A stretch of 64,000 bases of DNA from the NCBI RefSeq assembly GCF_003148565.1, contig NZ_QGGL01000016.1:30520-94519 (forward strand). The letters are read 5' to 3'. The DNA comes from Tumebacillus permanentifrigoris (lineage in GTDB: Bacteria; Bacillota; Bacilli; Tumebacillales; Tumebacillaceae). The notes under the pieces were generated by a model. The model made no database searches. It was not told the origin of the DNA and was given only the letters and a program-made list of their open reading frames with translations. The position numbers and the translations under genes were made by a program. This document shows positions 51,683 through 61,239 of this stretch, one piece after another. Numbering within the stretch: position 1 is the stretch's first letter; each line of letters begins with the position of its first letter.

Positions 51683-52264
51683 TTGGTCATTAACCGATCC
51701 GATTTAGATTGGGAAACTCTTGACGTGGAGAAACATGACGTTGGGGGTTTCCTTTTTGATAAGCATGAGGACAACTTCAATCACTACTTGAAACATCAAG
51801 CCAACATTGATCAGGCAAATGGTGTAAAAAGAACACGACTCCTGATTCATAACGAAACAGAAATACTGGGCTTTTACACAAGTTGCTGCTCAAAAATTCG
51901 AGTAGACCATAGTGAGGCGCAAAGTGTCAATGGACGAGGAGACGATTTGTATGTACCAGCACTCGAGATCCCTTATCTGGCAGTAGATCTTAGGTACAGA
52001 AAGCATGAATCAAAAATCGGAACCCTTGTCATTGATGAGATCCTTGGGTATGCCTACGATCTCTCTCAAGAAGTTGGGTGCCGATATGTGTTTCTTCAAG
52101 CGATAAACGAGCAATGGCTTGTACAATGGTATTGGCACAACGGGTTTGACGTTACCCAAATACCGGGCAACCGAAGTGATGGTTATACGGTACTCATGCG
52201 TTATGCGATCCCTCAGGGGATCATTTTGCCTGAAGAAGATATTGAGGCTGAAGCCGGGATTTAA
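51683..52264 (+). CDS. GNAT family N-acetyltransferase
   Basis: A 193-residue protein with the GNAT core: LEIPYLAVDLRYRKHESKIG (beta4 and the acetyl-CoA loop, in 51960-52020), IDEILGYAYDLSQEVGCRYVFL, and WYWHNGFDV near the C terminus. The start is TTG at 51683 with GGGTGGG 8 nt upstream, 15 bp after small protein A. Layout resembles GNAT toxin modules, but the partner is smaller than usual RHH antitoxins. Substrate unknown. Confidence 0.75.
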   Translation: MVINRSDLDWETLDVEKHDVGGFLFDKHEDNFNHYLKHQANIDQANGVKRTRLLIHNETEILGFYTSCCSKIRVDHSEAQSVNGRGDDLYVPALEIPYLAVDLRYRKHESKIGTLVIDEILGYAYDLSQEVGCRYVFLQAINEQWLVQWYWHNGFDVTQIPGNRSDGYTVLMRYAIPQGIILPEEDIEAEAGI

Positions 52265-52341
52265 AAACTATCATTTTTGGACAGACTGACTCATAGAATG
52301 GCATCTATACAAAACACAAGCGAAAAGGGGCGTGTTTTGTC

Positions 52342-52503
52342 GTGGCGCATGATCATGAGTACGTCATCAAGGGTAAGCAGGCAAAAGAGATACTCGATGA
52401 GCTCCATCGGCCTCCAGATCAGGCGAAGGTAGACAGAATGAAAAAAGCGTTAAAAAACCGTGTCGGCAAAAAACAAAAAGGTTCCGAAAAAAGATCCTAC
52501 TAG
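52342..52503 (+). CDS. Small protein B of the GNAT module
   Basis: A 53-residue, very basic protein starting at GTG 52342 with AAAAGGGG upstream. Shares KE-I-x-x-E-x-x-RP and KKA-x-x-NRV with small protein A, in the same spacing. It carries a lysine-rich C terminus. Unrecognised family. Confidence 0.55.
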   Translation: MAHDHEYVIKGKQAKEILDELHRPPDQAKVDRMKKALKNRVGKKQKGSEKRSY

Positions 52504-52559
52504 GCTTGCTCAGTTCACTTCTCCATTCGTGATCCTGTGTGTGCCTTTTTTTTGCAAAA

Positions 52560-52594
52560 AAAGAGACAGACCCTCATCCGAAGGTCTGTCTCTC
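52560..52594 (-). terminator. Terminator of rnmV-ksgA
   Basis: AGAGACAGACC/GGTCTGTCTCT hairpin with a long T run on the minus strand. Confidence 0.9.
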
Positions 52595-52609
52595 GTTACT
52601 CGATCTAAC

Positions 52610-53473
52610 CTACACCAACGCATCCGCCAGCAAGGCGTACTCTTCCAAGGAAAGCGTCTCCCCGCGTCGGGTCGGGTTGACACCGGCGGTTTCCAAGGCG
52701 GCGAGGATCGTTTCCTTGTCCCGCTTGGGCTGGAGGTTCGCTTGCAGGTTGTTGAGGATCGTCTTGCGGCGCTGGGCGAAGCAGGCCTTGACGAGGTGGA
52801 AGAACAGTTTGTCGTCCTTCACCTGCACCGCCGGCTCCTTGCGCACTTTGAGCTTGATCACCGATGACTCGACATTGGGCGCTGGCATGAACGCCGATTC
52901 TGGAACGCGGGTCACGATCTCCGGCTCTGTCCAGTACTGCACGGCAATCGACAGCGTGCCGTAGTCCTTGCCACCCGGTTTCGCTGCCATCCGTTCCGCC
53001 ACTTCGCGCTGCACCATCACGACGATGTTGCGCAACGGGAGTTTCTCCTCCAGCAACTTCATCACGATCGGCGTCGTCACGTAGTACGGCAGGTTCGCCA
53101 CGACCGAAACTTCCAGCCCGTGGAACCACTTCTCAAAAATCGCAGGCAAGTCCGCTTCCAACACGTCATTGTGCTCGATATGTATGTTTCCGTACTCCGA
53201 CAGCGTTTCCTTCAGCACGCCCAACAGACGGCCGTCCTTCTCCACGGCGACAACTTGCTGTGCCGCTTCACACAGTTCTTGGGTCAGCGTGCCGATCCCC
53301 GGCCCGATCTCCAGCGCGCCTGCGCCTTCATCTAATTCAGCCGCTTCGACGATCTTATCCAAAATGTTGCCGTCGATCAGGAAGTTCTGCCCTAGCGATT
53401 TCTTAAACTGGAATCCGTGCCGTGTCACCACGTCGCGCGTAACGGACGGCAGGACGAGACGTTTTTCCGTCAT
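52610..53473 (-). CDS. ksgA: 16S rRNA dimethyladenosine transferase KsgA
   Basis: A 287-residue methyltransferase that dimethylates two adjacent adenosines near the 3' end of 16S rRNA. KKSLGQNFLID, ALEIGPGIGTLTQEL and the catalytic NLPYYVTTP are present. The ATG at 53473 overlaps the rnmV stop as ATGA, with AAGGAGGAG upstream. Confidence 0.95.
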   Translation of the reverse strand: MTEKRLVLPSVTRDVVTRHGFQFKKSLGQNFLIDGNILDKIVEAAELDEGAGALEIGPGIGTLTQELCEAAQQVVAVEKDGRLLGVLKETLSEYGNIHIEHNDVLEADLPAIFEKWFHGLEVSVVANLPYYVTTPIVMKLLEEKLPLRNIVVMVQREVAERMAAKPGGKDYGTLSIAVQYWTEPEIVTRVPESAFMPAPNVESSVIKLKVRKEPAVQVKDDKLFFHLVKACFAQRRKTILNNLQANLQPKRDKETILAALETAGVNPTRRGETLSLEEYALLADALV

Positions 53474-54021
53474 GAGGTACTCTCCTCCTTGATCTCGGTG
53501 AAACAGGCTTCGAACTCCTCGCGGGAGACCCCGAGCATGTTCAGCTTCTTCCACATCGCTTTGGCGTTGCCATATCCGATGCCGAGCTTCTCGCCCAACA
53601 CCATCCGGCGCTGTGCCGCAAATTCATGTGCAGTCAATCCGTACTCGATCATCTCTTGCCACGAGAACTCGGACTCCTGCCCCGACCACTCCGTGCGCAC
53701 GCTCTCCAAGGCACGGCGAATCGACTCCGGCGAGGCATTCTCGATGCCGAGATCCCCGTTCAACGTCGCTTCCCGCTTGGGCAAAAAAGCGTGCTTACAG
53801 CCCGGCACACGTCGTGAAACCAACCGCCGAATCCGCTCCCCTGGCCCATCCGGGTCGGTGAAGACGATCACCCCGCGCTCCCGTGCCGCGCGCTCCACTT
53901 GTTTTAAGAAGGTTTCGCTGACTGCAGAGCCGTTCGATAACAGACAATCGGCCTCTACCGCCGCGTCGATCGCCTGTTTGTCGTGGTAGCCCTCAACGAC
54001 GATCACTTCCTTGATTTTCAT
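53470..54021 (-). CDS. rnmV: Ribonuclease M5
   Basis: A 183-residue TOPRIM nuclease that matures 5S rRNA. EVIVVEGYHDKQAID and VIVFTDPDGPGERIRR are the TOPRIM acidic motifs; the C-terminal half is the M5-specific domain. ATG at 54021 is used; a GTG two codons earlier is possible. Operon with ksgA, as in Bacillus. Confidence 0.94.
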   Translation of the reverse strand: MKIKEVIVVEGYHDKQAIDAAVEADCLLSNGSAVSETFLKQVERAARERGVIVFTDPDGPGERIRRLVSRRVPGCKHAFLPKREATLNGDLGIENASPESIRRALESVRTEWSGQESEFSWQEMIEYGLTAHEFAAQRRMVLGEKLGIGYGNAKAMWKKLNMLGVSREEFEACFTEIKEESTS

Positions 54022-54044
54022 ACTCACGGTTCACCTCATGTTTG

Positions 54045-54080
54045 GAAAAAAAGCGAGGACCGTGACCGGCACTCGCTTTG
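54045..54080 (-). terminator. Terminator of the rodA-like gene
   Basis: AAAGCGAG/CTCGCTTT hairpin with seven T on the minus strand. Confidence 0.85.
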
Positions 54081-54097
54081 CATGCGCTGCATGTGTG

Positions 54098-55279
54098 TTA
54101 CGATACGAAACTTAGCTTCCGCCGCCGGAGCCCGATGTTCAGGACGATGCCGGTCAGCATGAAGTTGGTGAGGACGGACGAGCCGCCATACGAAATAAAC
54201 GGGAGCGTGACGCCGGTCATCGGCATCAATTGCAACGACATCCCGATGTTCTCGAAGATTTGCAGGGTAAACATCCCCGCCACCATCGAGCAGATGTACA
54301 TTCCTGTGCGGTCACCCGCTTGCAGGCCATTGGCTACGATCCGGTAGATCATCAGGAAGAACAAGAAAATCACCGCGACCGAACCGACAAATCCCAACTC
54401 CTCACCGATCACGGTGAAGATAAAATCGGTCTGCTGCTCCGGCACCCAACTGCCTTGCGTCTGGGAACCTTGGTAGAGACCTTTGCCGAACATCTGACCA
54501 GAACCGATCGCAACTTTTGCTTGGTAGACTTGATAGCCTGAACCAGCCAAATCGCGCTCAGGATAGATGAAACTCTCGAATCGCCCATATTGATGCTGTG
54601 CGAGAATTCCCTTTTTCACCAAGGTATCGAGCAAGGTGAGAAACTGATCCGGATACATGAAGACCGCGACGACGACCACGGCAAGCACCACGAGCGCAAT
54701 CCCAGCCAGCGTCCAAAACACCCGCGACGGCAGATGCACAAACATCGCAGCCGCGAGGATCGCCATCAGCACCATCGTCTGCCCAAGATCCGGTTCTACG
54801 ACGATCAGACCGATCGCCAGCACACTGTAGACCGCGAGGAACAAGTAATTGCGGATGGGGTCTGCACGACGCCCTTCCTCGTCCTCCTGTTCATTGGCCA
54901 GATACTTCGCCACCATGAGGATGAAGACGACTTTGAAAAACTCGGACGGCTGCAACGCAAACCCGCCGAGTGGAATCCAACCATGTGCCCCATTCACCCG
55001 TTCAAAGAAAAACACGAGGATCAGCAACACGATCGAAACTCCATACCCAAACTCGACATAGCGGGTCAAGTTGCGATAATCGGTGCGAACCAACCAGATC
55101 ATGACGCCGAGGCCGATCAGACCCCAGACCACTTGCTTGATGACATACGTCTTGCTACCGCCCTCCAAGCTATGTGTAGCGCTGGAGATGGCGAGCATAC
55201 TGACCGCGCAGAGTGCGAGGACCACGAGGATCAGGAAAATATCGAGATCCTTAAACCAACGAACTTTGTAGCTACTCAT
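54098..55279 (-). CDS. rodA: SEDS peptidoglycan glycosyltransferase, RodA/FtsW family
   Basis: A 393-residue protein with about ten transmembrane helices, FALQPSEFFKV, VVEPDLGQTMVL and the signature LPFISYGGSS. SEDS proteins polymerise lipid II; the length and PEQQTDFIFTVIGEELGF fit RodA better than FtsW or SpoVE, though the assignment among SEDS paralogues is tentative. GGAGAG precedes the ATG. It lies between rnmV and the polyketide cluster, with a terminator on each side. Confidence 0.8.
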   Translation of the reverse strand: MSSYKVRWFKDLDIFLILVVLALCAVSMLAISSATHSLEGGSKTYVIKQVVWGLIGLGVMIWLVRTDYRNLTRYVEFGYGVSIVLLILVFFFERVNGAHGWIPLGGFALQPSEFFKVVFILMVAKYLANEQEDEEGRRADPIRNYLFLAVYSVLAIGLIVVEPDLGQTMVLMAILAAAMFVHLPSRVFWTLAGIALVVLAVVVVAVFMYPDQFLTLLDTLVKKGILAQHQYGRFESFIYPERDLAGSGYQVYQAKVAIGSGQMFGKGLYQGSQTQGSWVPEQQTDFIFTVIGEELGFVGSVAVIFLFFLMIYRIVANGLQAGDRTGMYICSMVAGMFTLQIFENIGMSLQLMPMTGVTLPFISYGGSSVLTNFMLTGIVLNIGLRRRKLSFVS

Positions 55280-55409
55280 AGGTCGTTCTCTCCTACTAGT
55301 AGTCTGTACTCATATCTGACGTACCGTCCCATTATAACAAAACAGGTCGGGAAAGAGGAGAAGAAAACCGTTATTCTCTAGATTTCCCAACGAACTCATC
55401 GTCATGCAC

Positions 55410-55440
55410 ACAAAAAAACCAGCCGAGAATCAGGCTGGAT
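55410..55440 (-). terminator. Terminator of the polyketide genes
   Basis: CCAGCC/GGCTGG hairpin with seven T on the minus strand, just after the acyltransferase stop. Confidence 0.85.
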
Positions 55441-55457
55441 TCCGTATTGAATTTCCC

Positions 55458-56705
55458 TCACCCCAACTCGGGGAACTCATAGTAGGTTCCCGTCTCCTCG
55501 CGCAGGAGGTGCAACCATTCCTTTTGTTCTTGGAGCGGGGTTTGTTTGTACGTGAAAATCGTCTGCAACAGCTGGAGCGCTTCCTTCATCTGGTCGAGCG
55601 TGGCCGGCTGGTCACTCTGTTCAATCGTGTGCTGGATCGCCTCGATCCGTCGATAAGGAGCGATCACACACCGCTCGTAGTCGCGCGCATCAGGATTCAG
55701 ATTCGGCGTGGAGACGGCGATGGTCAGGCACCGACCGAGAAAGTGCGGCACATGTTGTTGCTCGATGCGCCCCGTGAAAAACTCCACCAACTTCTGGCGA
55801 TCCGTTCGTTGGTCGAAACAGTACGCCTGCATGTCCTCCACGTTGCGCGACACGAGTGTGGTGAGGACGTTTTTCGGGCCGATCTCGATCGCTTTGGTGA
55901 TGCCTTGACGGTGCAGGTAGTGCATCGTTTTTTGCCACTGCACGGGTTTCGCGATCTGTGCGGTCAGGAGGTCGACGATCGACTCCGCACCAGGGTAGGG
56001 AGCACCTGTCACGTTGCTGATCACTGGCCAGCGCAGCGGATAGTACGTGTGCGCGGACAATTCCTCCCGCAACCGATCTGCCGCCTCCTGCATCAGCGGG
56101 CTGTGATACGGCGGCGAATCTGGCAAGCGCACGACCGAGCCGCCATTGGACTCCACCCATCTCTCCAACTCGCGCACCGCCGCTTCCTGCCCAGAGACCG
56201 CGACTTGGCTATCTGCGTTGTAGCAACTGACCCCCACCATCCGGCCTGCTTGCGTGAGGCGGCGGCACTCTGCTTCCACCTGCGGGATCGAGACTTTTTT
56301 CAAAATCGACATCGTCGTTCCGCCCTGCTCGACAACTTCTGCCGCGAGACGGCCTCGGCGTTGCACGATGCGCAGGGCATCAGCGAACGAGATCGCACCG
56401 CTGCACGTCAGCGCCGCGTACTCCCCTAGACTATGGCCCGCACAGAACTCGGGCAGCACGCCAATCTCCTGTTGGAACACGCGAAATGCCACCACGCTCG
56501 CCGTCAGCACCGCGGGTTGCAAGGTTTCCGGTTTGGACAGTTCCTCGGGACTGCCGTGCTGACAGATGCGGGCGAGGTCGAGCCCGAGCACGTCGCTCGC
56601 TTCTTCCATTGTGCGTCTGGCCATCGGGAACTGATCGTAGAACCATTGAGTCATACCGGGGTATTGCGACCCTTGCCCGGGAAATAATAACGCGATTTTC
56701 TCCAT
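55458..56705 (-). CDS. Free-standing malonyl-CoA acyltransferase (trans-AT)
   Basis: A 415-residue protein. Residues 1-285 are a FabD-type acyltransferase with FPGQGSQYPGM, nucleophile GHSLGE (Ser92) and the PYHSPLM histidine. A further 130 residues, including ISNV-type end and a helical tail, extend beyond a normal FabD. It starts 10 bp after the second KS gene. Since the neighbouring KS-ACP proteins lack AT domains, it likely loads their ACPs in trans. Confidence 0.9.
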   Translation of the reverse strand: MEKIALLFPGQGSQYPGMTQWFYDQFPMARRTMEEASDVLGLDLARICQHGSPEELSKPETLQPAVLTASVVAFRVFQQEIGVLPEFCAGHSLGEYAALTCSGAISFADALRIVQRRGRLAAEVVEQGGTTMSILKKVSIPQVEAECRRLTQAGRMVGVSCYNADSQVAVSGQEAAVRELERWVESNGGSVVRLPDSPPYHSPLMQEAADRLREELSAHTYYPLRWPVISNVTGAPYPGAESIVDLLTAQIAKPVQWQKTMHYLHRQGITKAIEIGPKNVLTTLVSRNVEDMQAYCFDQRTDRQKLVEFFTGRIEQQHVPHFLGRCLTIAVSTPNLNPDARDYERCVIAPYRRIEAIQHTIEQSDQPATLDQMKEALQLLQTIFTYKQTPLQEQKEWLHLLREETGTYYEFPELG

Positions 56706-56715
56706 ATGTCTGCTG

Positions 56716-58968
56716 TCACCTCAATGATTCGAGATACTTCGCCACGCTCTCGATGGTCAAATGCTTGAGAAACTCACCCGTCTCCATCTGCAACCCCAAC
56801 TGTTCATTGATCCGGTGCAGAATCCGTATTCCGATCACCGAGTCTCCGCCGAGGTCGTAAAAGTTGTCCTGAATGCTCAATTCTGGAATGCCGAGCGCTT
56901 CACACCAGACGCGCGCGATGGTTTGCTCGATTTCCGTGTACTCGCCTGTGGGACGTCCCCTGAGCTGATCGGCATAGGCGATGAGTTCAGGGGAGCCTTG
57001 CTTGGTGGAGGTGGAGTCCAATGCAGGTGCGGTTTCCGGGATGTTCAGCCAGCACCGCGTTTTCTGAAAGGGATAAGTAGGGAGGCTGACCTTGGCGTGA
57101 GTTTGTGTGTACCCTGCCGACCGCGCGTGCCAGTCGATGACTGCACCGCGAACGTACTGGACGCAGAGTTTCTCCAAGTCGTTGCGCGGCGCTCGCTCGT
57201 GCTGTTCAAAAAACACCCCGTCAAGCGGGGTGTCCAAGCCCTCTGTCCGAAGTCGGTGCAACATCTCCAGCACTTGCGCGCGATCCTGCACCACCAGCGC
57301 CAACCGGTGCTCGTAATGCCCACGCCCCGTCTGTGCGGTGTAACAGATGTCGCGCAGCGCGGGGACGTACTCTTTTTCGAAAAAGTCACAGTAGCGGGCT
57401 ACCAAGGCCTCCAAGGAAGCACGACTCTTGGCCGAAAGTGGCAGGATGTCGAGACCACCCTGCCCGTGACTTGCGCCTGCTTCGCGATACAGATCAGCAT
57501 TCGTGATCGCACCGGGTTGCCCCGATGAAGAGTCTCCGCTGAGGCGGACAGACTCTTTTTTCCCCAGCGGGGGTTCCTGTAGCACGAGGTGGCAGTTGGT
57601 GCCGCTGAATCCAAAGGAGCTGATGCCGAGCCGTCGCGGAGTGCCAACAGGTGTGCGCCACGGGCGCAGTTTGGTGTTCAGGTAGAGCGGCGAATCCACA
57701 AAATCGAGGTAGCGGTTCGGTCGCTTGACATGCAGTGTCGGCAACAGCTCCTGATGCTTGAACATCAAAATTGCCTTCACCACGCTCGCCAAGCCTGCAC
57801 ACTCGTAGAGATGGCCGATGTTCGGCTTCACCGATCCGATCGCGCAGACTTGTTTTTTGTCTGTATAGCGGGCAAATGCAGCCTTCAACCCCTCGATCTC
57901 CACCGGGTCCCCCATCTGGGTCCCTGTGCCATGCGCTTCGAGATAGGAGAGCGTCTCCGGGTGAACCTTCGCCGCTTCCCAAGCCTTCACCAACACCTCC
58001 GTCTGTGCGTCCGGGTTCGGTGCGGTGATTCCCATCGACTTGCCGTCTTGGTTGATCGCACTGCCCTTGATCACCGCATAGACCTGATCGCGATCCCGCA
58101 ACGCGGCCCGCAACGGTTTGATCAACACCGCAATCGAGGCTTCTCCAATACCAGCTCCGTCCGACTGGTCATGAAACGCGCGCGTCCGGTGGTCGGACGA
58201 TTCCATGCCGATCTGGTAATTCTCATCATCCAGCGGCACCGTGTGCAATTTGACCGAACCGACCACCGCCTGCTCACAATCGCCCTGGCGAATGCCTTGG
58301 CATGCCAGATGCAGCGCCACCAAACTCGACGAGCAAGCCGTATCCACCACCATCGTCGGCCCCTTCAGATCCAGCAGATAGGACAGCCGCGTGGGCACCA
58401 TCGCTGGCAAGTTTCCCGCGATGGAGATCGGAACTTGGGTCGGTTCCACGTCGATGATCATTTTCTGATAGCTGTCCTTGACGGTGTTGGCGAACCCGAC
58501 ATAGACGCCGGTCTGACTGCCCGACAGCCGTTCCCCGCCATAGCCAGCGTCTTCGAGCGCATGCCAAGCCGTCTGCAGGAACAAGCGTTGGTTCGGGTCC
58601 ATCAGGCTGGCTTCCTTCGGTGACATGCGGAAAAACGCATGATCAAACTCGTCGATCCGCGGGAGGTAAGCCCCCTCCCGATACGTCATCTCCGCATCCG
58701 GCTTGCCAATCCAGCGCAAGTAGCGGTCGATATCTGCGCGGCGCTGCTTGGGGAACGACCGGGTGGCATCGACTCCCGTGCGCAGATTCTGATAGAAGTC
58801 TTCCAGCGAATCCACCCCGGGCAAGTCGGCCGCGACACCGATGATCGCGATGTCCTCGTGGGGCGGCTTGCCCTGTTGGCGAACCCATTGCAGCGCTTCG
58901 ACCGCTGCGTCGCGCTCCAAGTTCCCGGCAGCCGCCTGTTCGAGTATCAACTTGAGAAGCTGTTCCAT
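56716..58968 (-). CDS. Polyketide synthase KS-ACP protein 2
   Basis: A 750-residue type I PKS protein. An N-terminal helical stretch (1-30) is followed by a ketosynthase (about 37-465) with active Cys212 (DTACSSS), EAHGTGT and NIGHLYECAG histidines all intact, then a post-KS linker (to about 600) and a C-terminal ACP with LGGDSVIG (phosphopantetheine Ser about 710). There is no AT, KR, DH or ER. The ATG at 58968 has GGGAGGG upstream. Gap of 26 bp after the preceding KS gene. Confidence 0.9.
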   Translation of the reverse strand: MEQLLKLILEQAAAGNLERDAAVEALQWVRQQGKPPHEDIAIIGVAADLPGVDSLEDFYQNLRTGVDATRSFPKQRRADIDRYLRWIGKPDAEMTYREGAYLPRIDEFDHAFFRMSPKEASLMDPNQRLFLQTAWHALEDAGYGGERLSGSQTGVYVGFANTVKDSYQKMIIDVEPTQVPISIAGNLPAMVPTRLSYLLDLKGPTMVVDTACSSSLVALHLACQGIRQGDCEQAVVGSVKLHTVPLDDENYQIGMESSDHRTRAFHDQSDGAGIGEASIAVLIKPLRAALRDRDQVYAVIKGSAINQDGKSMGITAPNPDAQTEVLVKAWEAAKVHPETLSYLEAHGTGTQMGDPVEIEGLKAAFARYTDKKQVCAIGSVKPNIGHLYECAGLASVVKAILMFKHQELLPTLHVKRPNRYLDFVDSPLYLNTKLRPWRTPVGTPRRLGISSFGFSGTNCHLVLQEPPLGKKESVRLSGDSSSGQPGAITNADLYREAGASHGQGGLDILPLSAKSRASLEALVARYCDFFEKEYVPALRDICYTAQTGRGHYEHRLALVVQDRAQVLEMLHRLRTEGLDTPLDGVFFEQHERAPRNDLEKLCVQYVRGAVIDWHARSAGYTQTHAKVSLPTYPFQKTRCWLNIPETAPALDSTSTKQGSPELIAYADQLRGRPTGEYTEIEQTIARVWCEALGIPELSIQDNFYDLGGDSVIGIRILHRINEQLGLQMETGEFLKHLTIESVAKYLESLR

Positions 58969-58994
58969 GCTCGTCCCTCCCTTGCCCCCATCTC

Positions 58995-61238
58995 CTACTC
59001 TCGCAAAAACGCCAGCGCTTGCTCGATCGTACACCTGCCCGCCGCGATCTCATCCAGCAAGCGATGCAAGTCGTCCGCACTGTGCTCGGGGCGCTCCGCC
59101 TCAACAGCAAGTTCTGGCGAAGGCGGTTCGTCTGCCAGACGTTGCGCCAACCGTGCAATCGACGAGTGGGCAAACAAGTCGGTCAGCTTCACCTGTTCTG
59201 GGTACAAGCTCTGCAAGTGTCCAAACACGATCTGCAACAGAATCGAATTGCCGCCCATATCAAAAAAGCTATCCTGTATGTTGATCTCCGCAAGCCCCAA
59301 CACCCGGTAGCAGACGTCTGCGAGTTGGCGTTCGATGTCGGTGTACGCGTTGTCCTCCCGACCGGTCAGCACGATCCCGTTGGACGGGGTGCAGACCGAG
59401 CCTGGGAATTCCTCTGCCGTCACCGCCACCTCGTTGCGCGCAGGTTGTGCAGTCTCTGGAACGTCCACCCAGCAACACACCCGGTCGAATGGGTAGGTGG
59501 GCAGATGCACAAAGTCGATGCGTTTGCGCGCATACACGCGCTGGAACTCCACCTGTTCTCCGCTCATGTACGCATCGGCGACCGTCTGCATCTCCTCGGT
59601 GCTGGGCACGAGCTGCCCCGATTCCAACCAAGCGATCAGGGCAGACACAGCCTCTGCTTTATCAGAAGCGACCACCGCGATGCGATGGGAAAAGTGGGCT
59701 CGTCCCAAGCCCGCTGTGTAACAGACTTGCTCCCACGTCGCTTCTGACGCCGGTAACGTTTCCACAAAACGCTGCGCCAGTCTGCGCAACGACTCCGGCG
59801 TCATCGCCGAGAGCGCGAGCAGCTGCGGCACGCGGCGCTCTGGCGCTTTTTCCCGCAGGGGGGCTTCCTCCAGCACGACATGTGCATTGGTCCCGCTGAA
59901 TCCGAAGGAGCTGACCCCGCATCGGCGCGGTGTCTCCCCCGCCGACCAAGCCCGCCGCCGGCTGTTCACGTAAAAAGGCGTCTCCACAAACTTGATCTGC
60001 CGGTTCGGCTCCTGCACGTGCAACGTGGGCGGAAGTTCGCGATGGTGCAGGGCGAGCGCTGCCTTGATCAGCCCGACGACTCCGGCCGTCTGGTAGGTGT
60101 GCCCGATGTTCGACTTCAGCGACCCGATGCCGACGAACTGCTTGCGATCGGTATAGCGTGCGAAGGCGCGGGTCAGTCCGTTCAGTTCGATCGGATCCCC
60201 GATCTTGGTCCCCGTTCCGTGCGCCTCCACATAGGACAGCGTCGACGGGTCGATGTTGGCATCCTTCCACGCCCGCACCAACACATCGGTCTGCGCCTGT
60301 GCATTGGGAAATGTGATGCCTGCCGAGAGACCGTCTTGGTTGACGGCACTGCCCTTGATCACTGCATAGATCGGGTCGCCATCCTGCAAGGCTTGTTCCA
60401 GCGGCTTCAACAGCACACAGCCCACGCCTTCTCCCATCGCCGTGCCATCTGAACGGTTGTCAAACGCCCGCGTCTTGCCGTCTGACGAATCGATGCCGAC
60501 TTTGGCATGTTCCTGTTCGAGCGGGATCAGGTTCAAGCGCACCCCACCGGCCAACGCCATCTCGCAATCGCCCGTGCGGATCGCCGTACACGCTTGGTGC
60601 ACGGCGACCAGCGAGGAGGAACAAGCGGTGTCGATCAGCATCGCAGGGCCTTTCAAGTCGAGCAGGTAGGAAATTCGGCTGGCGACGATCCCCGAGAGAT
60701 TGCCAGGAACGGATGCCGGGCGCATCAGTGGATCGACATCAAGTTCATCGATTAACTGCCGATAATTGTAGCCCGCGAGGTCCCCGACATGCCCGACATA
60801 GACCCCCGTTCGCGTTCCGACAGCTCGTGGACCGCCATACCCCGCATCCTCCAACGCCTCCCACGCGCATTCCAAAAACAACCGCTGGTCTGGGCTCATC
60901 AAACTGGCTTCGGTCGGCAACATCCGAAAAAACTTCGCATCGAACCGTTCGATGCCCTCCAGATAGCCGCCTGGGGTGTACGTGCGCTCCGGCGACTTGC
61001 CGATGTAGTCCAAAAAGCGATCGGCATATCGCCGCCGCTCGATCGGAAACGACTGCGTACAGCCCACGCCCTCGCGGATGTTGTGCCAAAACGCCTCCAC
61101 GCTGTCTGCCATCGGCACGCGCAACGCCATGCCGATCACCGCGATGTCCCGCTGGCGGATCTCCTCTGGAGACGGGAGATCGACTTCAAAGTCGTCCAGT
61201 ACGAGCTGGTCGAGCTGTAGATCAGACAATTGCAGCAT
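58995..61238 (-). CDS. Polyketide synthase KS-ACP protein 1
   Basis: A 747-residue protein with the same layout: KS about 30-460 with Cys206 (DTACSSS), EAHGTGT and NIGHTYQTAG, a linker, and a C-terminal ACP with MGGNSILL (about 615-680), followed by a 50-residue helical tail. No other domain. The ATG lies 1 nt after the stop of the ligase gene, with GGGAGA upstream, so translation is coupled. The two KS proteins are related but clearly diverged. Confidence 0.9.
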   Translation of the reverse strand: MLQLSDLQLDQLVLDDFEVDLPSPEEIRQRDIAVIGMALRVPMADSVEAFWHNIREGVGCTQSFPIERRRYADRFLDYIGKSPERTYTPGGYLEGIERFDAKFFRMLPTEASLMSPDQRLFLECAWEALEDAGYGGPRAVGTRTGVYVGHVGDLAGYNYRQLIDELDVDPLMRPASVPGNLSGIVASRISYLLDLKGPAMLIDTACSSSLVAVHQACTAIRTGDCEMALAGGVRLNLIPLEQEHAKVGIDSSDGKTRAFDNRSDGTAMGEGVGCVLLKPLEQALQDGDPIYAVIKGSAVNQDGLSAGITFPNAQAQTDVLVRAWKDANIDPSTLSYVEAHGTGTKIGDPIELNGLTRAFARYTDRKQFVGIGSLKSNIGHTYQTAGVVGLIKAALALHHRELPPTLHVQEPNRQIKFVETPFYVNSRRRAWSAGETPRRCGVSSFGFSGTNAHVVLEEAPLREKAPERRVPQLLALSAMTPESLRRLAQRFVETLPASEATWEQVCYTAGLGRAHFSHRIAVVASDKAEAVSALIAWLESGQLVPSTEEMQTVADAYMSGEQVEFQRVYARKRIDFVHLPTYPFDRVCCWVDVPETAQPARNEVAVTAEEFPGSVCTPSNGIVLTGREDNAYTDIERQLADVCYRVLGLAEINIQDSFFDMGGNSILLQIVFGHLQSLYPEQVKLTDLFAHSSIARLAQRLADEPPSPELAVEAERPEHSADDLHRLLDEIAAGRCTIEQALAFLRE

Positions 61239-61239
61239 G

